From Halorubrum sp. CBA1229 (lineage in GTDB: Archaea; Halobacteriota; Halobacteria; Halobacteriales; Haloferacaceae): a stretch of DNA of 64,000 nt. Positions 17,054 to 29,511 of this stretch are shown here, piece by piece; the first letter of the stretch is position 1, and the number at the start of each line of letters is the position of its first letter. The position numbers and the translations under genes are program-made. The notes beneath the pieces were generated by a model. The model was not told where the DNA came from. It did not search any database and saw only the letters and a list, made by a program, of their open reading frames with translations. The stretch spans positions 1,488,001 through 1,552,000 of the forward strand of contig NZ_CP054585.1 in the NCBI RefSeq assembly GCF_003721435.2, read 5' to 3'.

Positions 17054-18358
17054 ATGCCATCCGACGAGGACGACCCCGACCGCCAGTTCCGCACCCGAAG
17101 CGTCCACGCGGGATCGGACCCGGACCCCGCGACCGGCGCCCGCGCCACGCCCATCTACCAGACGACCTCCTACGAGTTCGAGGACGCCGACCACGCCGCC
17201 CGCCTGTTCGCGTTAGAGGAGGCCGGCAACGTCTACTCCCGGATCATGAACCCGACGAACGCCGCCCTCGAGGAGCGGATCGCCTCCCTCGAGAACGGCG
17301 TCGGCGCCGTCGCCACGTCCTCCGGGATGGCGGCGCTCGACCTGGCGACGTTCATGCTCGCGTCCGCGGGCGACAATATCGTCTCGTCGTCCGCCCTGTA
17401 CGGCGGCACCTACACGTACTTCACTCACTCCGTCGAGCGGCGCGGCGTCTCGACCCGCTTCGTCGACCCGCTCGACTACGAGGGGTACGCCGACGCGATC
17501 GACGAGAACACCGCCTACGTCCACCTCGAGACCATCGGGAACCCCGCCCTCGTCACGCCGGACATCGAGCGGATCGCCGACATCGCCCACGACCACGGCG
17601 CCCCGCTGTTCGTCGACAACACGTTCGCGACGCCCTATCTGTGCCGCCCGCTCGACCACGGCGCCGACCTCGTCTGGGAGTCGACGACGAAGTGGCTCAC
17701 CGGCAACGGCACCACGGTCGGCGGAATCTTAGTCGACGGCGGCTCCTTCCCGTGGGCCGAGCACGCCGAGAAGTTCCCGGAGATCGCGCAGGACAACCCC
17801 GCGTACCACGGGATCAACTTCGTCGAGGCGTTCGGCGACGCGGCGTTCACCTTCGCGGCGACGACCCGCGGACTGCGCGACCTGGGCGACCAGCAGTCGC
17901 CGTTCGACGCGTGGAACACCCTCCAGCAGACGGAGTCGCTCCCGCTCCGGATGGAGCGCCACTGCGAGAACGCCGGGATCGTCGCCGAGTACCTCGACGA
18001 ACACGAGGACGTGGCGTGGGTGAACTACCCCGGACTGGAGAGCCACGAGACCCACGAGGAGGCCAGCGAGTACCTATCGGGCGGCTACGGCGGCATGATC
18101 ACCTTCGGGCTGGAGGGCGGCTACGAGGCCGCGAAGGGCACCGTCGAGAACGCCGACCTCGCCTCGCTGCTCGCGAACGTGGGCGACGCGAAGACGCTCG
18201 TCATCCACCCGGCCTCGACGACCCACCAGCAGCTCACCGAGGAAGAGCAGGAGGCCGCTGGCGTCACCGGCGACATGGTGCGGCTCTCCGTCGGTATCGA
18301 GGACCCGGCGGACATCGTCGCCGACTTGGAGGCGGCGATCGAGCGCGCGACGGCGTAG
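17054..18358 (+). CDS. metY: O-acetylhomoserine sulfhydrylase-type PLP enzyme
   Basis: Cys/Met-metabolism PLP enzyme, 434 residues, that makes homocysteine (or methionine precursors) from O-acetylhomoserine and sulfide. Seen: TRSVHAGSDPDPATGARATPIYQTTSY at the start (partly), YSRIMNPTNAALEERIA, SSGMAALDLA, VDNTFATPYLCRPLDHGAD and the PLP lysine 213 in STTKWLTGNGTTVGG. The long 420-435 residue form with GGSFPW and the HHQQLTEEE-like segment (THQQLTEEEQEAAG) is typical of MetY rather than of cystathionine gamma-synthase. No metX adjoins it. Confidence 0.88.
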   Translation: MPSDEDDPDRQFRTRSVHAGSDPDPATGARATPIYQTTSYEFEDADHAARLFALEEAGNVYSRIMNPTNAALEERIASLENGVGAVATSSGMAALDLATFMLASAGDNIVSSSALYGGTYTYFTHSVERRGVSTRFVDPLDYEGYADAIDENTAYVHLETIGNPALVTPDIERIADIAHDHGAPLFVDNTFATPYLCRPLDHGADLVWESTTKWLTGNGTTVGGILVDGGSFPWAEHAEKFPEIAQDNPAYHGINFVEAFGDAAFTFAATTRGLRDLGDQQSPFDAWNTLQQTESLPLRMERHCENAGIVAEYLDEHEDVAWVNYPGLESHETHEEASEYLSGGYGGMITFGLEGGYEAAKGTVENADLASLLANVGDAKTLVIHPASTTHQQLTEEEQEAAGVTGDMVRLSVGIEDPADIVADLEAAIERATA

Positions 18359-18397
18359 GTCGGGACCGCGGCTTCACTCGTGTCGTCGCCGTCGGAC

Positions 18398-19222
18398 TCA
18401 GAGATCGTCGGTGTCGAACTTCCAGAGCCCGACCAGCGGCGGCGCAATCGTCCAGAACACGAGCATCGAGATCGCCGATATCTGCTGGTTGACGCCCTCG
18501 CCCGAGAGCAACTGATTACCGAGGAACGCGTTGGACAGCAGCTCGACCCCGGTCGTCGGGTTCGCGACCTGCAGGAACACGCTGATCTGCCGCTGGGAGA
18601 CCGGTAAGGGGTCGATCAGTCCGCTCGCGGCACCGAGGAACTGCCCGGTGACCGCGCCCCACAGCAGCACGAACAGGACGTAGATCGCGACCCCGCCGAT
18701 GAGTGCCTGTCGCTGCGTCTCGGCGGCCGCCGAGAAGCCGACCGCAATCGCGACGAAGACGACGCCGAGGACCGCGGCGAAGACCGTGTACCCGAGGTAC
18801 GAGCCGACGTTGAACGCCTGGATGTACCCGAGCTGAGAGAGCGCGAGCAGCACGGCCGCCGGCAGGAGGAAGCCGGCGAACACCGCGAGCGCCAGCGCGC
18901 CGCCCCGGCCGACCACCTTCCCGAAGACCACGTCGGCCCGCGAGTGCGGCAGCGACAGAAGCAGCTTCAGCGAGCCCGACTCGCGCTCGCCACTGACGGC
19001 GTTGTAGCCGACGACGACCCCGACCAGCGGGACGAGCGTCGTCACGAGGAAGGGGCCGACGGCGACGCTCAACAGGAACTCCGTCGCGAACTGCTCTCCC
19101 GGCGGCGAGAAGACGTACGCGAACACGGAGACGAGCACCGAGAACAGCGCCACGAGGGCGATCATCCCCCGCGAGCGAACCGCGTCCTGGAAGTCCTTCT
19201 CCGCGATGGCGCCGAGCGTCAT
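18398..19222 (-). CDS. ABC transporter permease (ABC-2 type)
   Basis: 274 residues with six predicted membrane helices. It has the NosY/ABC-2 layout: an N-terminal amphipathic stretch (IAEKDFQDAVRSRGM), first helix, then the cytoplasmic ERESGSLKLLLSLPHSRADVVFGKV loop motif and four further helices. It is an exporter permease of unknown substrate. Its start overlaps the end of the ATP-binding subunit gene by four bases (translationally coupled). Confidence 0.87.
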   Translation of the reverse strand: MTLGAIAEKDFQDAVRSRGMIALVALFSVLVSVFAYVFSPPGEQFATEFLLSVAVGPFLVTTLVPLVGVVVGYNAVSGERESGSLKLLLSLPHSRADVVFGKVVGRGGALALAVFAGFLLPAAVLLALSQLGYIQAFNVGSYLGYTVFAAVLGVVFVAIAVGFSAAAETQRQALIGGVAIYVLFVLLWGAVTGQFLGAASGLIDPLPVSQRQISVFLQVANPTTGVELLSNAFLGNQLLSGEGVNQQISAISMLVFWTIAPPLVGLWKFDTDDL

Positions 19223-20238
19223 TCGGCCACCTCCTCGTCCGCGTCGGCCGCGTCGGGCGTCGTCCCGTCGGACTCCGCCGCGTCGGCCTTCGTCGCGTTG
19301 CCCTTCGCCGTGTCGCCCTCTGCCGCGTCCCCCTCCGTGTACGCTAAGAAGAGGTCCTCCAGCGACGCCTCCCGGGTGTGGAAGTCGTCGACGGCGACGC
19401 CGGCGTCCTCCAGCGCGGCGATGACGCGGGTCTTCGCGCCGTCGGCGCAGCTCACGACGAGCGCGTCGCCGTCGCGGTCAACGCGGCTGACGCCCTCGAC
19501 GGCGCGGACCGCCTCGACGGCCGCGCCGATCCCGCCGTCCGCCCCGCCGACGGCGATCTCCAGGGTCTCTTCGCCGCCGACGGCCTCGCGGAGCCCCTCG
19601 ACGGAGTCCTCGGCGACGAGCTCGCCGTTACGGAGGATGCCAACCCGGTCGCAGACGGCGTCGACCTGTTCGAGGATGTGCGAGGAGAAGAAGACGGTCG
19701 CGCCGCGGTCGGCCTCGGTCTGAACGATCTCCCGCATCTCCTTCGCGCCCGCGGGGTCGAGCCCGGAGGAGGGTTCGTCGAGGACGAGCAGGTCGGGCTC
19801 GCCGACGAGGGCCATCGCGAGCGCCAGCCGCTGGCGCATCCCCTTCGAGTAGCCGCCGGCCTTGCGGTCGGCGTCGTCGAGCAGCCCCACGCGCTCCAAC
19901 AGGGCGTCGGGGTCGTCGTCGACCTCCTTCGAGCGGACCGCGAATTCGACGTGTTTCCGCCCGGAGAGGCGGTTATACACCGAGAAGCCGTCCGGGAGCA
20001 CGCCGGTCCGCTGCCGGATCGCGACCCCGTCGCCCGTGGCGTCACGCCCGAGCACGCGCACCGTCCCCGCGGTCGGGCGAACGAGGTCCAGCAGCATGTC
20101 GATGGTCGTCGACTTGCCGGCGCCGTTCGGGCCGAGGAATCCGTACACCTCGCCCTCCTGCACGGTGAGGTCGAGGTCACTGACGGCCGTGACATCGCCG
20201 AACTCCTTCCGAACCCCGCGCAGTTCGATGGCGGTCAT
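19219..20238 (-). CDS. ABC transporter ATP-binding protein
   Basis: 339 residues. Walker A GPNGAGKST (36-44), Q-loop region, signature YSKGMRQRLALA, Walker B LLVLDEPSSGLDP and the switch His in SSHILEQ. After the ATPase there is a regulatory region of about 100 residues and an unusually repetitive acidic tail of Ala/Asp/Glu/Gly/Thr (positions about 300-339, units resembling (A/T)(E/K)GDA). The pair with the permease at 18398 is of the CcmA/NatA exporter type, substrate unknown. Confidence 0.9.
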   Translation of the reverse strand: MTAIELRGVRKEFGDVTAVSDLDLTVQEGEVYGFLGPNGAGKSTTIDMLLDLVRPTAGTVRVLGRDATGDGVAIRQRTGVLPDGFSVYNRLSGRKHVEFAVRSKEVDDDPDALLERVGLLDDADRKAGGYSKGMRQRLALAMALVGEPDLLVLDEPSSGLDPAGAKEMREIVQTEADRGATVFFSSHILEQVDAVCDRVGILRNGELVAEDSVEGLREAVGGEETLEIAVGGADGGIGAAVEAVRAVEGVSRVDRDGDALVVSCADGAKTRVIAALEDAGVAVDDFHTREASLEDLFLAYTEGDAAEGDTAKGNATKADAAESDGTTPDAADADEEVAE

Positions 20239-20507
20239 ACCCCTCGTTCCCGCGTCTCCGGATAAAGGGTTGCGGGTCGGTGCGAGGAGCCGTGCGCGGT
20301 GAGCGCCCGAAAGACGGTAACCAAATCGAATCGGGTGACAGCGACGCGTCGATGTCGCGAGTCAAAACTACTCATTCAGCCGCAATAAAAAATGTTAGAC
20401 AGATCTCTGACTATTTCTCGGATTACACCATCGGAGCCTCCGTGAGAGATCGCGGGACTTCTGAATCTCAAAAATCGCTAGACTGCGACGCTGTCCACAC
20501 TAAGCAC

Positions 20508-20516
20508 AAAATTTAA
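20508..20516 (+). promoter_or_regulatory. TATA box of gntP-like gene
   Basis: AAATTTAAT lies about 20 bases before ATG 20532 and 32 before ATG 20544. The 20239-20507 interval is otherwise without a gene; it is AT-rich from 20370 on and may hold regulatory sequence. Confidence 0.5.
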
Positions 20517-20531
20517 TTGTTTATCCTTACC

Positions 20532-21959
20532 ATGTCAGATGGGATGGATCCGACAGCACTCCAAGCGACTGTTCAGTTCGCGCACAGTCCCCTACTAACA
20601 TTTATAATAGGATTGATAATTGTCATCGCGCTGCTCGTGTGGTTGGACCTTCCGGCGTTCATCGGGCTGATCATCTCTGCGTTCTTGGTCGGCGTGGTGA
20701 ACACGGTGTTCGTCGCGGACTTCACCGCCGCCGACGCCGGCAGTCAGGTCGCGACGGCGTTCGGGAACGGGATGGCGGGGATCGGGATCCCGATCCTCAT
20801 GGCCGCGGTCATCGGGAAGGGAATGCTGGAGAGCGGCGCGGCCCAACGGATCGTCCGCGGCTTCCAGAACGTGCTCGGCGAGAGCAACTCCGACGTGGCG
20901 CTGCTCGGAAGCAGTTCGGTGCTGGCGATCCCGGTGTTCTTCGACAGCGTGTTCTACCTAATGGCGCCGCTCGCGCGCTCGATGCGGGCTCGCGTCGGCC
21001 GCGACTACACGCTGTTCATCGTCGTCGTCGGCGCGGGGGCCGCGACGACGCACGTGTTCGTTCCGCCCACGCCCGGCCCGCTCGCGGTCGCCGACCAGAT
21101 CGGGAGCAACCTGGGGACGACGATCATCGTCGGACTGGTAACCGCCATCCCGGCGGCGATCATGGCCGGACTCGTCTACGGTCGCTGGATCAACAACCGG
21201 CTCGACATCCCGCTGCGGGACACGATGGCGACCTCGACGGAGGAGCTGCAGGAGGTCGCCGACCGACCGACCAGCGAACTCCCGAGCGTGCTCGAGTCGC
21301 TGGCGCCGATCCTGCTGGCCGTCCTGCTGATCGCGTCCTCGACGTTCGTCAACACGTTCCAAGACGTCGCTCCGGCCCTGGCCTCGCTGCAGCCCATCAC
21401 CGACTTCCTCGGGAACAAGAACGTCGCGCTGACGATCGCCGCGCTCGCGGCCGCGTACACGTTCTACCGCTTCGACGAGATGGACCAGAGCGAGTGGAGC
21501 GAGGAGCTCACGGAGGCCCTGAAAAGCGGCGGGAACATCGCCGCGATCACGGCGGCTGGTGGGGCGTTCGGCGCGCTGCTCGCCGCCTCCGGGATCGGTG
21601 ACTACCTGGCCGGCGCGCTCCAGGAAGTGGGGATCGGCCTGCTCATCACGGCCTGGCTCATCGCCGCGATCGTGCGCATCGCGCAGGGGTCGGCCACGGC
21701 CGCGATGCTGACCGCCGCGGGGATCATGGCCCCGCTCACCGGGCAGCTGACCGTCCACCCGGCCTACCTCGTGATGGCGATCGGCGCCGGCGGAAACATC
21801 TTCTCGTGGTTCAACGACTCCGGCTTCTGGCTCGTCAGCGAGATCGGGGGGCTCACCAAGCGGGAGACGCTGCAGACGTGGACCGCCCTCACGACGATCA
21901 TCTCCGTGACGGGGCTCATCACGGTGCTGATCGTCTCCACGATCCTCCCGCTCGCCTGA
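20532..21959 (+). CDS. GntP family permease
   Basis: 475-residue secondary transporter of the gluconate:H+ symporter family, with about 12 membrane helices. Family marks seen: GNGMAGIGIPILMAAVIGKGMLESGAA, SSSVLAIPVFFDSVFYLMAPLA, ATTHVFVPPTPGPLAVAD, and RIAQGSATAAMLTAAGIMAPL with FSWFNDSGFWLV near the C-terminus. Substrates in the family are gluconate and related hydroxy acids. ATG 20532 is used; ATG 20544 (MDPTALQ) is about equally plausible given the TATA position. No metabolic genes adjoin it, so the substrate cannot be inferred from context. Confidence 0.87.
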   Translation: MSDGMDPTALQATVQFAHSPLLTFIIGLIIVIALLVWLDLPAFIGLIISAFLVGVVNTVFVADFTAADAGSQVATAFGNGMAGIGIPILMAAVIGKGMLESGAAQRIVRGFQNVLGESNSDVALLGSSSVLAIPVFFDSVFYLMAPLARSMRARVGRDYTLFIVVVGAGAATTHVFVPPTPGPLAVADQIGSNLGTTIIVGLVTAIPAAIMAGLVYGRWINNRLDIPLRDTMATSTEELQEVADRPTSELPSVLESLAPILLAVLLIASSTFVNTFQDVAPALASLQPITDFLGNKNVALTIAALAAAYTFYRFDEMDQSEWSEELTEALKSGGNIAAITAAGGAFGALLAASGIGDYLAGALQEVGIGLLITAWLIAAIVRIAQGSATAAMLTAAGIMAPLTGQLTVHPAYLVMAIGAGGNIFSWFNDSGFWLVSEIGGLTKRETLQTWTALTTIISVTGLITVLIVSTILPLA

Positions 21960-21987
21960 CGGCTCGGCCGACCCGTTTTCCGAGCGG

Positions 21988-21995
21988 TTTTTTTT
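21988..21995 (+). terminator. T-tract terminator after gntP
   Basis: A run of eight T follows the GC-rich CGAGCGG 29 bases after the gntP stop. Oligo-T tracts act as archaeal intrinsic terminators. It lies in the convergent gap with ligA. Confidence 0.5.
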
Positions 21996-22026
21996 ACGAC
22001 CGCCGTCCTCACCGACCGCTCCGCCG

Positions 22027-25495
<3,469 letters not shown>

Positions 25496-25614
25496 ACCCG
25501 TATGAGAGACCGTTCGACGGGTAAACGCTCGGGTCCCGGTAGTCCCGATCGGACGTCCGCGAACTCGTGTCACCCACCCATATATATAACCGGGTGGCCG
25601 GCGATCCGCCGACC

Positions 25615-27321
25615 ATGGGAACGACTGACAAACCTGACCGCGGCGGGCTGTACGAACGCCGGATCGGAACGCCGACGACGAACGACGAGGTGAACGGCTA
25701 CTGGCTGTTCGGGTTCGGCGTGCTGCTCGGGCTGGCGGGCGTCGCGCTGTTCTTCCTCACCGAGGCGGCGACGGCCACCCGCGGCATCGCGTACGCGCTG
25801 ACGGCGCTGGCGCCCCCGTTCGTCATGCTCGGGGCCGTGATCCGGTTCCCGCTCCGTCGAGCGGGGACGTACCTCGGGTACCTCGGAACGGCGGTGAGCG
25901 TCCTCGGCGTGGTCTGGTTCGTGAACATCTTCCCGGGCGGGTGGTTCACCGCGTCCGGCGATCCGACCGTGATCGCGCTGTACGGCGTCGGGCTGCTCCT
26001 CATCGGCCTCGCGGGGACGGTCGTGCCGCTGCTCTCCGACCCGGTGTACGAGGACTACGAGCGGATGCGGGGCGAGGCGGCCGCCGCGACGGCCGAGCGC
26101 GACGAGACGAGCGCGGAGCTGGAGGCGACCCGCGAGGAGCTGGCGTCGACGGAAGAGGACCTGGCGTCGGTCCGCGAGGAGCTGGCGTCGACGCGGGAGG
26201 AGCTGGCCGCCGCGGAGGGGCGTGCGGCGGACCTCGACGACGAGGCGGCGACCGCGCACGCCGAGGCCGCGTCGCTCCGCGAGAGCAAGGCCCGATTCGA
26301 GCTGTTCGAGGACGCGGGCGGGAAGCCGCGCTGGCGGCTCCGCCACCGCAACGGCAACGTCATCGCGACGTCGGGACAGGGGTACAGCAGCCGCGGGAAG
26401 GCCCAGAAGGGGCTCCACAGCGTCCGGCGGAACGCGCTCGGCGCCGGGCTCCTCCGGATCGAGACGGCGCCCGAGGAGGGGGAGACCGTCGCCGCGGACG
26501 ACGGCCCGGAGCCCGAGGACGCGACGGCGCCCGACGTGGCGATCCCGAGCGACGACGAGGGGATCGAGAGCGTGGCGACCTTCGAGCTGTTCGAGGACGC
26601 GGGGGGGAAGTGGCGCTGGCGGCTCCGCCACGACAACGGCAACGTCATCGGCGACTCGGGCCAGGGGTACGCCTCGAAGTCGAACGCGGAGCGCGCGCTC
26701 GCGCGGGTCCGCGAGCACGTCGCCGCGGCGGACTACCTCCGGGTCGACCCCACGGCCTTCGAGATGTTCCGCGACGCGGGCGGGGAGTGGCGCTGGCGGC
26801 TCATCCACGAGAACGGGAACGTGCTCGCCGACTCGGGCCAGGGGTACTCCTCGCGCTCGAAGGCCCGCCAGGGGCTCGACAGCGTGCGGTCGAACGCCGC
26901 CGAGGCGGCCCTCGACGACCTCGACGCGGAGGACGGGGGCGACGGGGACGCCGACGAGACCCCGAACGCGACGTTCGAGCTGTACGAGGACAAGGGCGGC
27001 GACTACCGGTGGCGGCTCCGCCACCGCAACGGGAACATCGTGGCCGACTCCGGGGAGGGGTACGCCTCCAAGTCGAACGCGCGAGACGCGATCGAGCGCG
27101 TCCGCGACTACGCCCCGGACGCCGACGTGCTGGACGTCAGCGACGCCGCCTTCGAGATATACGAGGACGCGGGCGGGGAGTGGCGCTGGCGGCTCCGCCA
27201 CCGCAACGGGAACATCGTGGCCGACTCCGGGGAGGGGTACGCCTCCCGGTCGAACGCGGTCGAGGCGGTCACGGGCGTGAAGGCGAACGCCCCGGGCGCC
27301 GGCGAGGAGACGGTCGCGTAG
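25615..27321 (+). CDS. Membrane protein with coiled coil and five DUF1508 (YegP-like) repeats
   Basis: 568 residues. Four membrane helices (about 27-50, 55-75, 81-103, 117-137) lead into a coiled coil (about 145-222, with SAELEATREELASTEEDLAS-type heptads). Then five DUF1508 domains start near residues 226, 322, 381, 453 and 513; each has FE(L/I)(F/Y)EDxGGxxRWRL.H.NGN(V/I)..(D/T)SG.GY.S(K/R)..A. Between repeats are acidic linkers. DUF1508 proteins usually have one or two copies and form dimers; function is unknown, sometimes linked to stress. Repeats 4 and 5 share a 60-base identical stretch. The N-terminal part resembles the haloarchaeal DUF7139 type. ATG 25615 precedes the first conserved residues. 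Confidence 0.82.
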   Translation: MGTTDKPDRGGLYERRIGTPTTNDEVNGYWLFGFGVLLGLAGVALFFLTEAATATRGIAYALTALAPPFVMLGAVIRFPLRRAGTYLGYLGTAVSVLGVVWFVNIFPGGWFTASGDPTVIALYGVGLLLIGLAGTVVPLLSDPVYEDYERMRGEAAAATAERDETSAELEATREELASTEEDLASVREELASTREELAAAEGRAADLDDEAATAHAEAASLRESKARFELFEDAGGKPRWRLRHRNGNVIATSGQGYSSRGKAQKGLHSVRRNALGAGLLRIETAPEEGETVAADDGPEPEDATAPDVAIPSDDEGIESVATFELFEDAGGKWRWRLRHDNGNVIGDSGQGYASKSNAERALARVREHVAAADYLRVDPTAFEMFRDAGGEWRWRLIHENGNVLADSGQGYSSRSKARQGLDSVRSNAAEAALDDLDAEDGGDGDADETPNATFELYEDKGGDYRWRLRHRNGNIVADSGEGYASKSNARDAIERVRDYAPDADVLDVSDAAFEIYEDAGGEWRWRLRHRNGNIVADSGEGYASRSNAVEAVTGVKANAPGAGEETVA

Positions 27322-27354
27322 CCGTCGCGGTCGCCGCCGGCGGTCGACGGCCGT

Positions 27355-27621
27355 TCACGAGGCCGCGAGCAGCTTCAGCCGCAGCTCGCGCTCGTCGACT
27401 TCGTATTTAAATGCTGGGTGGCCGTCGACGAGCACGTACGGGACGCGCTCGCCGTACTCCTCGGCGAGTTCGGGGTCTTCGTCGACGTCGACCATGTCGA
27501 GGTCGATCGTCACGTCGAGCCCCGCGGCGGTCTCCTCTATCGTCTCCCGGGCGGCGTCACAGAGCGTGCAGTCCTCGCGGGTGTACACCGTCACCGGGAC
27601 CGTCGCGTCCGACTCGCTCAT
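27355..27621 (-). CDS. Glutaredoxin-like protein
   Basis: 88-residue thioredoxin-fold protein with the redox motif CTLC in VTVYTREDCTLCDAA, a cis-Pro loop (RVPYVLVDG) and the usual final helix. It belongs to the short glutaredoxin/NrdH-like DUF836 type. It could reduce protein disulfides. The 3' end faces the DUF1508 gene 34 bases away. Confidence 0.85.
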   Translation of the reverse strand: MSESDATVPVTVYTREDCTLCDAARETIEETAAGLDVTIDLDMVDVDEDPELAEEYGERVPYVLVDGHPAFKYEVDERELRLKLLAAS

Positions 27622-27717
27622 GGGCGTCGGTACGGTCGGCGGCGAGGAGTCGCTTTCGGTACGGTCGGCGGGAGTGTCGCTTTCGGTCGGGTGGCTCGGG
27701 GAGTCGCGACCGGCGGC

Positions 27718-28899
27718 TCAGAACACGTCGGGGTCGTCCCCGACCTGTCGCCGCCCGCTGATGATGCTCGGGGTGCCGCCCGTCTGGATGATGTTGAACG
27801 CGGTCATCAGGTCCGAGCGAGAGATGATCCCGACGAGTCGCTCCTGCCGGTCGACGACCGGCAGCCGGCCGACGCCGTGCTCCTGCATCGTCTGGAGGGC
27901 GGTCATCGCGTCGGTCTCCGGGCCGACCGCGACGACGTTCGTCGCCATCACGTCGCCGACGGTGTACGCGTCGCGCTCCACCTCGCGGACCGACCGCGCG
28001 TCTTCCAGGGTCACCATCCCGACGAGATCGTCGCCGCGGAGGACGGGGTAACCGGTGTGCCGCTCCTCGAACATCCGGCTCATCAGGTCGGCGACGGAGG
28101 TGTCCTCGCTGACCGTGTGGAGCTCCTCGCGGCCGGTCATCACGTCGCCGACGGTGACGTCCTCGAAGGCGGCCTTCAGGGTCGTCTGCTGGGCCTCCCC
28201 GGAGGCGGCGATGTAGATGAAGAAGGCGAGCACGATCAAAAGCAGCTGCAAGTTCAGCAGCCCGATGATCCCCATGATGAACGCGAACGCCTTCCCGACC
28301 GCGGCGGCGCGCTGGGTCGCCTGCGCGTGCGGCTGGTTCCGGGCCAACAGCGCCCGGAGGACGCGTCCTCCGTCCATCGGGAAGGCGGGGAGCATGTTGA
28401 AGACGGCGAGCACCACGTTCAACAGCGCGAGGTACCCGAACACGAAGAGGACAGCGTCGGACCCGACCGGCGCCAGGGAGTACACGGCGTAACAGCCGAT
28501 GCCGACCGCGACGCTGACCACCGGGCCGGCGATCGCGATCCAGAACTCGTGTTTCCAGTCCTCGGGGAACTCCGTGAAGCTGGCGAGTCCGCCGAGCAGC
28601 CACAGCGTGATCGACTCGATCTCGTAGCCGTACCGCATGGCGACGACCGAGTGGCCGAACTCGTGGAGGAGGACGCCGCCGAACAGGCCCAGCGCGGCCG
28701 CCAGCCCGAGCCCCCACGGCGTGAGTCCCCCGGCCAGCGCGGCCGGATCGATCCCGGCGCCGAGCGTCTCGTTCATCACCTCGGCGATCATCTCGACCTG
28801 CGAGCCGATGAGGTAGGCGAACAGCGGCAACACGATCAGGAACGTCCAGTTGAGCCTGACCGGGATCCCCAGCGCCGTCCCGATCTTGAGTCCTCGCAT
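27718..28899 (-). CDS. Site-2 protease family metalloprotease with two CBS domains
   Basis: 393 residues. Membrane protease core with the zinc motif HEFGH at 79-83 in LLHEFGHS and the second metal ligand in NMLPAFPMDGGR (about 168-179), about six helices, then a C-terminal pair of CBS domains (VGDVMTGREEL..., VGDVMATNVVAVGP...) that bind adenine nucleotides. Members cleave transmembrane segments of regulatory or exported proteins; CBS may sense energy state. ATG 28899 begins with the typical GIPVRLNWTF. Confidence 0.92.
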   Translation of the reverse strand: MRGLKIGTALGIPVRLNWTFLIVLPLFAYLIGSQVEMIAEVMNETLGAGIDPAALAGGLTPWGLGLAAALGLFGGVLLHEFGHSVVAMRYGYEIESITLWLLGGLASFTEFPEDWKHEFWIAIAGPVVSVAVGIGCYAVYSLAPVGSDAVLFVFGYLALLNVVLAVFNMLPAFPMDGGRVLRALLARNQPHAQATQRAAAVGKAFAFIMGIIGLLNLQLLLIVLAFFIYIAASGEAQQTTLKAAFEDVTVGDVMTGREELHTVSEDTSVADLMSRMFEERHTGYPVLRGDDLVGMVTLEDARSVREVERDAYTVGDVMATNVVAVGPETDAMTALQTMQEHGVGRLPVVDRQERLVGIISRSDLMTAFNIIQTGGTPSIISGRRQVGDDPDVF

Positions 28900-29044
28900 G
28901 TCCCCGAGTAAGTCGGGTGGGCGGTTAAACGTCCGGGGGCCGGCGGGGCCGGGCGCTCGCGGCGCAGTCGCCCGACGACGCCGAGGGGCGCGGGCGGGTG
29001 CACACCGCCGGCGTCGGGAACGCGCGACGCCGACCCTCGTCGCC

Positions 29045-29054
29045 GTTTATAAAC
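29045..29054 (+). promoter_or_regulatory. TATA box of the cupin gene at 29077
   Basis: TTTATAAAC is centred about 27 bases ahead of ATG 29077, predicting a leaderless transcript. Confidence 0.6.
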
Positions 29055-29076
29055 GCCTCGCCGTCGATCGGTCGGT

Positions 29077-29475
29077 ATGGACGACGCAACCGACGACGAG
29101 GCGACGGACGCGCCGGGCGGGGTCCTGAAACGCGGCGACGAGATCGGCTACGAGGCGGTCGACGCCGCCGACGGGCTCCGGAAGGGGGTCCTCATCGACG
29201 AGTCGGACGGCGCCCCGCACTTCGCGATGCGGCGGTTCGAGCTCGCGCCCGGGGCCTCGGTCCCCCGGCACACGAACGCGGTCGAACACGAGCAGTACGT
29301 TCTCGCCGGCGAGTACGCGGTCGGGATCGGCGACGAGGAGCACGTCGTCGCTCCCGGCGACAGCCTCCTGATCCCGGCGGGCGTCGAGCACTGGTACCGG
29401 AACGAGGGCGAGGAGCCGGGGGCGTTCATCTGCGCGGTGCCGAACGGCGACGACGAGATCAAACTGGTCGAGTGA
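29077..29475 (+). CDS. Cupin-domain protein
   Basis: 132 residues forming a single cupin barrel. Motif 1 is PRHTNAVEHEQYVLAGEYAV and motif 2 is VAPGDSLLIPAGVEHWYRN, with metal-binding His/Glu residues in place. Could be an isomerase, dioxygenase or a ligand sensor; context does not decide. The leaderless promoter supports ATG 29077. Confidence 0.85.
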   Translation: MDDATDDEATDAPGGVLKRGDEIGYEAVDAADGLRKGVLIDESDGAPHFAMRRFELAPGASVPRHTNAVEHEQYVLAGEYAVGIGDEEHVVAPGDSLLIPAGVEHWYRNEGEEPGAFICAVPNGDDEIKLVE

Positions 29476-29511
29476 CCGGACGGGTCGACTGACCCGCCTC
29501 GGCCCCGCCGC

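Noticed and set aside
20239-20507. A small gene or riboswitch ahead of gntP
   Set aside because: No frame with acidic composition and no aptamer pattern I recognise; only AT-rich sequence leading to the TATA box.
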